From contig NC_013518.1 in assembly GCF_000024405.1 (NCBI RefSeq), positions 1 to 54,160 on the forward strand: 54,160 nucleotides of DNA. Reading direction: 5' to 3'. Source of the DNA: Sebaldella termitidis ATCC 33386 (lineage in GTDB: Bacteria; Fusobacteriota; Fusobacteriia; Fusobacteriales; Leptotrichiaceae). This document shows, one piece after another, positions 49,001 through 54,160 of the stretch (position 1 is the stretch's first letter; the number at the start of each line of letters is the position of its first letter). The position numbers and the translations under genes are program-made. Below the pieces are notes generated by a model. That model searched no databases. It was not told the origin of the DNA and saw nothing but the letters and a program-made list of their open reading frames with translations.

Positions 49001-52000
49001 AAAATTCCTACTGAATTATCTCCTACAGTTATATTAGCACTGTTTAGTCCACTGGCACCATTAGATACATAAATAGCTGCTGAATTATCTCCTAGCGCTA
49101 TAGTCCCCTGATTTTCAGCTTCTACACTATATGGTAATATTAATGGAGGAGTGGATACCTGATCAGCTGACAATGCTACACTATTTGTACCTGTAGATGT
49201 TACAACTGTTCCTGCTCCTATCATCACACCAGATTTAGTTCCTGATATTAAAACAGAATTTGCGCCAGCTGTTAAAGTTCCTGCTCCTGTTGTAAATAAG
49301 CCTTCATCTATATTAGCTAAAATATAAGTTGATCCTGCCGTAGGATTTATTGTTAATCCGTTTGGAATTGGTGCACTTGAGCCTTTTATATTAAATATTA
49401 CTATATCAGTACCATCTACATTAACTGTTCCTGTCGCACCTGTAATATTACTTCCGTTTTCTAAATGAAACCCTACAGCTTTATTTCCTGTCAAATTTAT
49501 AGTACCGCCAGACATATTTACATCAGTCATATCTGCCAATACTGCTATTCCATTTGTTCCTACGCTCATACTTCCTGTATTTGTAAATGTTCCACCTGAT
49601 ATATAAGCACCTATAGAATTTAATGAATTTCGCAGATCAACTGTATTTGAATTTGTAATATTAGCATCAGCTCTATTTAAAGAGCTATTATTTTGAGCAT
49701 ACATTCCTATTGGCGCAGTTGCTCCATTAGAAATTATATTTCCAGAATTTGTCATATTAATAAGATTATTTCCAGCTATACTTAATGTTCCTTCTTGTGT
49801 TTTTGCAGCTAAACCTATACTGTTATTACCCAGATTGATCGTCCCCACATTGTTAATTTGTGTATTATTAGTTCCATATATACCTATTGCTCCATTTGAA
49901 CTATTTATTATATTATTATTTGTGACAATTCCATAACGTGAATAAAAAGATATTGAGTTTGTTCCTGACATATCTATATTTCCATTATTAACAATTGCTA
50001 TTTTCGCCTGCCCTGCTGCTGTATTATCAGGATTAGCCATTTTCGCCAATATCTGTCCAGCCAATGTTCCTTTTACATAAGTTCCGGAAGTAACTTCTAT
50101 TTCTGAACTGACCACTGATACTTTATTGGTAGAATCTAGGGGATTATCTAAATTATACGGATTAGAAACTGATCCTATGGAAGAATCATTATCAATATTT
50201 AATTTTCCGTTTGCTACTAAACCAAACCTATAATTTCCACCTGGATTTATTGATAACCCCAAACCAGCTATTGACCCTATCGCTGTATTAGCAGTTGTTA
50301 AATTAAAAATTGTTTTGTTTAATACAAATAAATTACCGTATTCTCCTGCTGTAGTCGGCATATTTATATTAAGATTTGATATATTAGTAAATGTATTTGT
50401 AATATAATCACTGAAATCTGTAGCTGAATATGTAAAATATGCTCCGCTAGGTGTACCATCAAAATTAAATACCGTTCCTCCGTCTTCTACTGTTATTCCA
50501 GCTCCTGAAGCAATATTGAATTTTCCATATGTTCCAAGTGCTGCACCTGTTTTATATTGATTATAAAACATCAGTCCGCCGTTCATTATTGTAGTATTGG
50601 TTCCAGAAACTGTTATATTCCCAGTTGAAACTCCTGTATTAACTCCTGAATAATAAGCGATTCCGCCATTATCTGCTATTATTCCGGTATTCTTAGTTCC
50701 GTAATCTGCATGGTAAGCTGAATATGGAACTCCTGATAAAGAACTTAAAAGAACTCCGCCATTTATTACTGGAGCAGCAGTTATATCAGAATAAACACCT
50801 GCTGAACCATTTTTTGTAATAATAACTCCGTTAGCAGTATTTGTAAAGCTTCCTCCTGACAAAATTACAGCTCCGCCATTATTACTTTTTTCTATTATTC
50901 CGTTATTCGTTACAATTCCAGAAGTTCCGCTAATAATTGCATTCGTCCCAATTCCTATTGACTTAATAGTACCATTATTAATAATATTTCCATTATTTTG
51001 TGCATAAGCTCCACTATTATTAGAATTAGTTATTATATTTCCAATTGTATCTGTCCCGCCTGAAATGAGTAAAGTTCCTGTTGAAGCTAAAGTTACAGTT
51101 CCTGTTCCCGTTGCCACCATTCCTAAATTACTTGTTCCTGCATCAACTTCCGCTATTCCCATTATTGTCATTGTTCCACCATCTGCTCTAAATAGAGAAC
51201 TTTGATTAGCAAAATTTCCAAAGAAAACATCATGTTCGCCTATATTTTTACTCGCTTTATTGTTATCTGCTGTAACAGTTAATGTTGCTCTATCTGTAAA
51301 TATTCCCACAGCTCCCTCTACTAAATTAACATTATTTCCTAATGCATTTCCTATAGTTGCCGATTTATTAGCAGTATTTCCTATATTTATATTTATTGAT
51401 GATAAACTTGGGCTAAAAGAAGAATTATTTATTACTGCACCAACAGTATTATCTCCTGTTAACTCTATAGGTTTAACAAAATTAATATAGGATCCCCCCA
51501 TTGTACGAATATCATTCACAACTATACCTAAAGCACCTAATCCATTTATATTTATATTACCTGTGGAACTATTCAAAAAATAAGAACCTCCATTTACTGC
51601 CCCATTAACATCATATATTCCAAGTATATCAATTGGCCCATCTAAGTCTATTATTCCATTATTTTCAAAATATAAATATCTATTTGGTGTTCTTCCATCA
51701 TCAATTGTATAAAAAATTGTTCTATCTCTTGGATCTATAGTATATGTAGTTGCATTATAAATATAAGATGTATCTGTATCTGCCCAGATATGTCCATTAT
51801 TAACCATTCCTGAATCAGTGACATTGCCATGATATTGCACACCAAACATCAACCCATTTTGTCCTTTCATACGAACATTTGTACTTGAAGTTAATATCCA
51901 ACTGGAAGATCTGTAAAGACTAGAATTATCATTATAGTTATTATGAGCATCGGTATGAAATAGCATCATATTACCTGCTGCACTATTTGATCCTACAAAA

Positions 52001-52986
52001 TTAATATCCATATCTGAAATTGTTATATCATGACCACCTACTAATTTCATTGCAGATCTCTGAGTTTGATTTGTAAAATTTATATTTTGTATGCCATAAT
52101 TTGTTACAACATGTGCCTGTTTATCCACTCCTTTTGCATCAGTATCTGCTAAGTGTAAATCAAAATTCCAATTTGTATTAGTAGTACTTCTACTAATGAC
52201 ATCCATGCTTCCCCTTGTCCCCATACCTTGACTACCATCTAAATTAATTTGTGATAATGGTCCATTTGAGCCATTATTTGTTATCCATTGAGCATCACCA
52301 TTTCCAGAGGGACCAAATACAAAAGTTTTTGTAGTTATTGTATTTGTAGTTACAGGTTGAACATTTACTGTCACCGGTGTAAAAACAGGAACACTTATAG
52401 TCGGAATTGATACAAACGGAGCAGTAATATTAACTCCTGTCGGTGTAACTATATTAGGAACCTGTGGAGTTCCAATATTTAAATTTAAAGGCTGTCTATT
52501 TGTTCCTTTTAAAGGTATCCGTATTCCTAATTCAACTTCTTTTGGTACTTGATCAGGAGTCAGTGGCTTACCACTAATTCCATTTTTCAAATAACTTGTA
52601 ACTATATAGTCACCATTTGCATCATAATAGCCACTTTGTGCATACAATGGATTAGAGTGATACTTTGCATTTTCTTTTGTATTATCCACTCCTTCATTAT
52701 ATTCTTCATAAAACCCTGTAAAAAATACCTGCCATTCCAGATATTCAGGCTTTACTATATAATCTCCCTGTAAATATAAATCCTTTAATTCTTTATTTTT
52801 CTGATTCAGTATTCTCTGTATCGTCTGGTAAGTCTGTTCGTTCGAACTTCCTTTTTCCATATTTTTTACTATACTGTTATACATTCGCTCATATCTTGCC
52901 GATTGTACTGTTTCTGCCTGTGCATAAGATGTTAGTATCGCATTCAGTGCTAGAAATGATACTAATAATTTCTTATTTCTTTTCAT
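46054..52986 (-). CDS. RadD-like type Va autotransporter adhesin (2310 aa)
   Basis: Signal peptide MKRNKKLLVSFLALNAILTS with cleavage after AQA. An N-terminal region (about 30-240) leads into a very long beta-helical passenger (about 240-1960) built of N-G-x-I and GIGIY-type repeats (NNGVITVGQSSQGLYAE). The C-terminal 280-300 residues form an autotransporter barrel (YKHTFGYSLGYVHTGF to YRAGVTLKAVF, ending in Phe). GGGAGG precedes the ATG. It is the last gene after three small secreted proteins, the layout of the Fusobacterium radABCD operon, whose RadD mediates coaggregation. It is shorter than RadD. Adhesion role inferred. Confidence 0.85.
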   Translation of the reverse strand: MKRNKKLLVSFLALNAILTSYAQAETVQSARYERMYNSIVKNMEKGSSNEQTYQTIQRILNQKNKELKDLYLQGDYIVKPEYLEWQVFFTGFYEEYNEGVDNTKENAKYHSNPLYAQSGYYDANGDYIVTSYLKNGISGKPLTPDQVPKEVELGIRIPLKGTNRQPLNLNIGTPQVPNIVTPTGVNITAPFVSIPTISVPVFTPVTVNVQPVTTNTITTKTFVFGPSGNGDAQWITNNGSNGPLSQINLDGSQGMGTRGSMDVISRSTTNTNWNFDLHLADTDAKGVDKQAHVVTNYGIQNINFTNQTQRSAMKLVGGHDITISDMDINFVGSNSAAGNMMLFHTDAHNNYNDNSSLYRSSSWILTSSTNVRMKGQNGLMFGVQYHGNVTDSGMVNNGHIWADTDTSYIYNATTYTIDPRDRTIFYTIDDGRTPNRYLYFENNGIIDLDGPIDILGIYDVNGAVNGGSYFLNSSTGNININGLGALGIVVNDIRTMGGSYINFVKPIELTGDNTVGAVINNSSFSPSLSSININIGNTANKSATIGNALGNNVNLVEGAVGIFTDRATLTVTADNNKASKNIGEHDVFFGNFANQSSLFRADGGTMTIMGIAEVDAGTSNLGMVATGTGTVTLASTGTLLISGGTDTIGNIITNSNNSGAYAQNNGNIINNGTIKSIGIGTNAIISGTSGIVTNNGIIEKSNNGGAVILSGGSFTNTANGVIITKNGSAGVYSDITAAPVINGGVLLSSLSGVPYSAYHADYGTKNTGIIADNGGIAYYSGVNTGVSTGNITVSGTNTTIMNGGLMFYNQYKTGAALGTYGKFNIASGAGITVEDGGTVFNFDGTPSGAYFTYSATDFSDYITNTFTNISNLNINMPTTAGEYGNLFVLNKTIFNLTTANTAIGSIAGLGLSINPGGNYRFGLVANGKLNIDNDSSIGSVSNPYNLDNPLDSTNKVSVVSSEIEVTSGTYVKGTLAGQILAKMANPDNTAAGQAKIAIVNNGNIDMSGTNSISFYSRYGIVTNNNIINSSNGAIGIYGTNNTQINNVGTINLGNNSIGLAAKTQEGTLSIAGNNLINMTNSGNIISNGATAPIGMYAQNNSSLNRADANITNSNTVDLRNSLNSIGAYISGGTFTNTGSMSVGTNGIAVLADMTDVNMSGGTINLTGNKAVGFHLENGSNITGATGTVNVDGTDIVIFNIKGSSAPIPNGLTINPTAGSTYILANIDEGLFTTGAGTLTAGANSVLISGTKSGVMIGAGTVVTSTGTNSVALSADQVSTPPLILPYSVEAENQGTIALGDNSAAIYVSNGASGLNSANITVGDNSVGIFGKNGMGTIKNNGVITVGQSSQGLYAEGIAQVENTNMINGTMANSVGMYASGVTPMLNSGTIDLSGVDSIGMFSVASPGSTAVIWNTGTGKIKIGNSTNPSNPAVGIYSENEDEVIINDGEIEVGSGSLGIYKFGHPTLSGTIQQNGKITVGSGGVGIYSNGDLVTLSPTSQIMLQGNNEAVGVYGTNNSVITNTSSNLSIGSNNYGVVLETGAGFVNNAAINMGTNEVLVYSTGGGTITNNFPITMTGDENVAVYATNGEYVSNTSVIDATGKIGNIGIYNKNGYILSTGAGKIYVGNSNVPVPSNPSDPSNKYAVGLYGEGAKIENHSDIEVGAGGIGIYIKDNNTATIAENYGHIILNGAGAIGLYAENGIIINEGTIDVNGNDGIGMAGVTSTLINGNSGIINLNADNGIGIYGNTGGSIENKGTINIGSGNNNIGIGKGSGTDIVSAGGLFGEGTVLGNTTINGNKVISSMGNSYPTPSIVNSGVINVSEYFSNEGVVVAIKVDPSTIRPAAAGSADDGAKFVADSVQINAPYFSVSEENPVQILASFTQGTNANVYKLKDVFNPTTPGGGPNSGTVHVISKSLTWRATPEVNSLGNIDIWMEKIPYDDFTNGLWYEDFGLALDSKYGTDGISDKAIEIFNKIDMIETDQEPEFRRVMASLAGNVYANINQREDDIAKTFENSLHLLQDSTNNTKENVKISVIAGKGKNKEETDGATGYDYTTTGVLALREVERTYKHTFGYSLGYVHTGFEFKDGNESEEWVDTIQLGVHNKYRSNGWKIVNDLTGRASIHNVDRNIDWPSPNSRSEMNGTYETYSITSDNILGKEFGLGKKASIMPYGAFRAMYVTRPTFNESGLEALEVEGNDAWSAKPRAGVELKGAIPLGAKTAWQLKGTLDLAYEYELADLNEREKARLVAIEDGYHKLSKPEDEKGTFRTKAAIGVEVEDRYGIFLTGEYSTGNDKENDYRAGVTLKAVF

Positions 52987-52998
52987 TATTCCTCCCTG

Positions 52999-53265
52999 TT
53001 ATCTTATATTATTTGCTGCCTTGTACTGCTCTATTCTGAATAATAAATCTTCTATTTCCTGTATCTCACTTACCTTTTTATCTATCTGTTTATCTACTTT
53101 TATAAGCTCTTTTTCCAGCCTTTGACCGCTGTTCAGGTGTTTTCTCAGATTTGTCCATTTTCCTCTTGCACCTTCCCTTAATTCTCTTTTATATTCATAA
53201 GTCGGCGCTGAATAAAGCATCGTTCCCATTACTGTCAAAAATATCAAGATTATTGTTTTTTTCAT
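52999..53265 (-). CDS. Small secreted helical protein, RadC position (88 aa)
   Basis: Signal peptide MKKTIILIFLTVMGTMLYSA, then a mature helix of about 68 residues with heptad spacing (LRKHLNSGQRLEKELIKVDK, VSEIQEIEDLLFRI). This is FadA-like in character but too short for FadA. GGGAGG precedes the ATG; the autotransporter follows 12 bp later. It occupies the place of radC in radABCD-type operons. Probable periplasmic or surface helper of the autotransporter. Confidence 0.7.
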   Translation of the reverse strand: MKKTIILIFLTVMGTMLYSAPTYEYKRELREGARGKWTNLRKHLNSGQRLEKELIKVDKQIDKKVSEIQEIEDLLFRIEQYKAANNIR

Positions 53266-53281
53266 TTTTCCTCCCTAAGTG

Positions 53282-53560
53282 CTACCTTCTTCTCATTCTG
53301 TTAATTTCTTCCGGCATCAGTTCCTCTTCCTCTGCTTTTACTCTGTCCAGTATTGTATACCAGTACCCTCTTTTTTCAGGAAGCTTTACATATACTGACT
53401 CCTGAGCTCTTCTTAAGGCCTTTTCATATGAGGAATAAACTCCGTCCTGATCATAGTCCTTTGTTATACTTTCTTCCACTGATCTGTCTACTTTTACTTC
53501 CTCGCCAAAAGCCATTAATGACAGTGTTAACAGTGAAAAAATCAAAATTATCCTTTTCAT
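53282..53560 (-). CDS. Small secreted protein, RadB position (92 aa)
   Basis: Signal peptide MKRIILIFSLLTLSLMAFG, then a charged mature part with an EF-hand-like loop (DYDQDGVYSSYEKALRRA) and the stretch LPEKRGYWYTILDRVKAEEE. AGGAGG precedes the ATG. It starts eight bases after its upstream neighbour and ends 16 before the next gene. By position it corresponds to radB. Calcium binding is only suggested by the DxDxDG-like loop. Confidence 0.7.
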   Translation of the reverse strand: MKRIILIFSLLTLSLMAFGEEVKVDRSVEESITKDYDQDGVYSSYEKALRRAQESVYVKLPEKRGYWYTILDRVKAEEEELMPEEINRMRRR

Positions 53561-53568
53561 TCTGCCTC

Positions 53569-53778
53569 CTACTTTCTGGATTTATTAAGATATTTCAGTA
53601 CCTTGTTATATTCTGTTTTATGCCATGCTACATCTTTCTTGGCTCTATAGTTTTCTATTTTATCTGCTTTCTCCATTTGTGCTTCCATATTCGGAACTTC
53701 AATTTCCTGCTTATTTTTCTTAGCTGCTATTGTAAATATAGACATGGATACCAATAATATGACTATTACTTTTTTCAT
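53569..53778 (-). CDS. Small secreted helical protein, RadA position (69 aa)
   Basis: Signal peptide MKKVIVILLVSMSIFTIAA and a short, highly charged helical mature part (MEAQMEKADKIENYRAKKD, then EYNKVLKYLNKSRK). AAGGAGGG precedes the ATG. It has no lipobox, unlike F. nucleatum RadA as I remember it. It is the first gene of the operon, about 75 bp downstream of the predicted transcription start. Confidence 0.7.
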   Translation of the reverse strand: MKKVIVILLVSMSIFTIAAKKNKQEIEVPNMEAQMEKADKIENYRAKKDVAWHKTEYNKVLKYLNKSRK

Positions 53779-53828
53779 ATTTCCCTCCTTTCTAATACAT
53801 TAATAATTTAAAAATATTTTTAAATATT

Positions 53829-53989
53829 CGCATTAGTTAAATTTTACGAATGAAAAAGAGGTATTTTATACTAATTATATAAGTAGGACAAATGATTGAA
53901 TTAATATTTTATCTTTATTAAAATTGACATTAAGCTTTAATTTTAGTAAAATATTTATACCAATGTATTCGTAAAATTTAACTAATACG
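53829..53989. repeat. 20-bp perfect inverted repeat flanking the rad-like promoter
   Basis: ATTAGTTAAATTTTACGAAT (53832-53851) and ATTCGTAAAATTTAACTAAT (53967-53986) are exact reverse complements; with one mismatch they extend to 23 bp. Each arm is itself partly symmetric (ATTCG...CGAAT). One arm covers the transcription start and the other lies about 80 bp upstream of the -35, an arrangement fitting repression by looping. Confidence 0.75.
53863..53891 (-). promoter_or_regulatory. Promoter of the radABCD-like operon
   Basis: TTGTCC, a 17-bp spacer and TAAAAT on the minus strand. Transcription would start near 53855, within or beside the left arm of the inverted repeat. A plus-strand TTGACA/TAAAAT pair (about 53922-53950) points the other way, towards no gene. 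Confidence 0.6.
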
Positions 53990-54160
53990 ACGTTTTTTTT
54001 AATTATATTTATTTTTTTTTATAACTTTTTATTTTTTTATTTTTTTAAATATAAATTTAATATCTATATTTATAAATATTTATACATGTCCCTTTTAAAA
54101 GTTATATTATAGATTTAATATTAAAAATATTAATATCTTTATCTATTATGATTTTAATTT

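Noticed and set aside
46235-49072. Plus-strand frames opposite the autotransporter, including one of 170 codons
   Set aside because: Antisense shadows of the passenger and barrel repeats; composition and lack of start signals do not fit real genes.

Overview
The window is AT-rich, low-GC DNA. It carries fusobacterial-type surface genes (a RadD-like autotransporter behind three small secreted proteins, and a large two-partner-secretion adhesin/toxin) beside plasmid functions: two replication-initiator genes, two ParA-type partition loci, a serine resolvase, several toxin-antitoxin (TA) pairs and ArdC. I see no ribosomal, tRNA or core metabolic genes. The best reading is a complete circular plasmid of a Fusobacteriota (Leptotrichiaceae-like) bacterium, with base 54160 joining base 1. 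The length matches my memory of the larger plasmid of Sebaldella termitidis; I could not check that here.

Layout. 0.3-3.5 kb: resolvase, a Shedu-like (DUF4263) putative defence nuclease and small unknowns. 3.5-10 kb: unknown genes, an LPD25-type polyvalent protein, a GIY-YIG nuclease, a three-gene parA operon between two identical-arm palindromes, and ArdC. Two ~418-bp direct repeats with a 154-bp exact core sit directly upstream of the LPD25 gene and of ardC. 9.9-20 kb is the replication and maintenance core: a RelE/RHH pair, a membrane protein, a secreted protein, parAB, an RPA-type rep gene with five iterons, two more divergent RelE/RHH pairs, and a Rep_3 initiator broken by two frameshifts. 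20-25.9 kb: a GC-richer structured non-coding block, then topoisomerase III and unknown genes. 26.1-30.4 kb: a Thoeris defence pair (ThsB-ThsA), a YARHG lipoprotein, a candidate type I TA locus too small for normal ORF calling, and MazEF. 30.5-43.7 kb: a CDI-like locus (transporter, 2547-aa exoprotein, candidate immunity gene) followed by an orphan toxin tail with its own putative immunity gene, a beta-barrel protein and an Imm33-like gene. A degenerate repeat recurs immediately downstream of three immunity-type genes. 43.8-45.4 kb: insertion-sequence debris. 45.4-53.9 kb: a TetR regulator and a radABCD-like operon read from a promoter flanked by a 20-bp inverted repeat.

How it works together. 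Most genes lie on the minus strand. Two rep genes with different iterons, two partition systems and two direct repeats around the second par locus suggest a cointegrate of at least two plasmids in which one replicon has decayed. Maintenance appears stacked (two par, three RelE-type, one MazEF, one type I candidate). Defence (Thoeris, Shedu-like) and anti-defence (ArdC, LPD25 protein) coexist. The cargo is outward-facing: adhesion and contact-dependent competition. I found no relaxase or type IV secretion genes, so any transfer would need help in trans.
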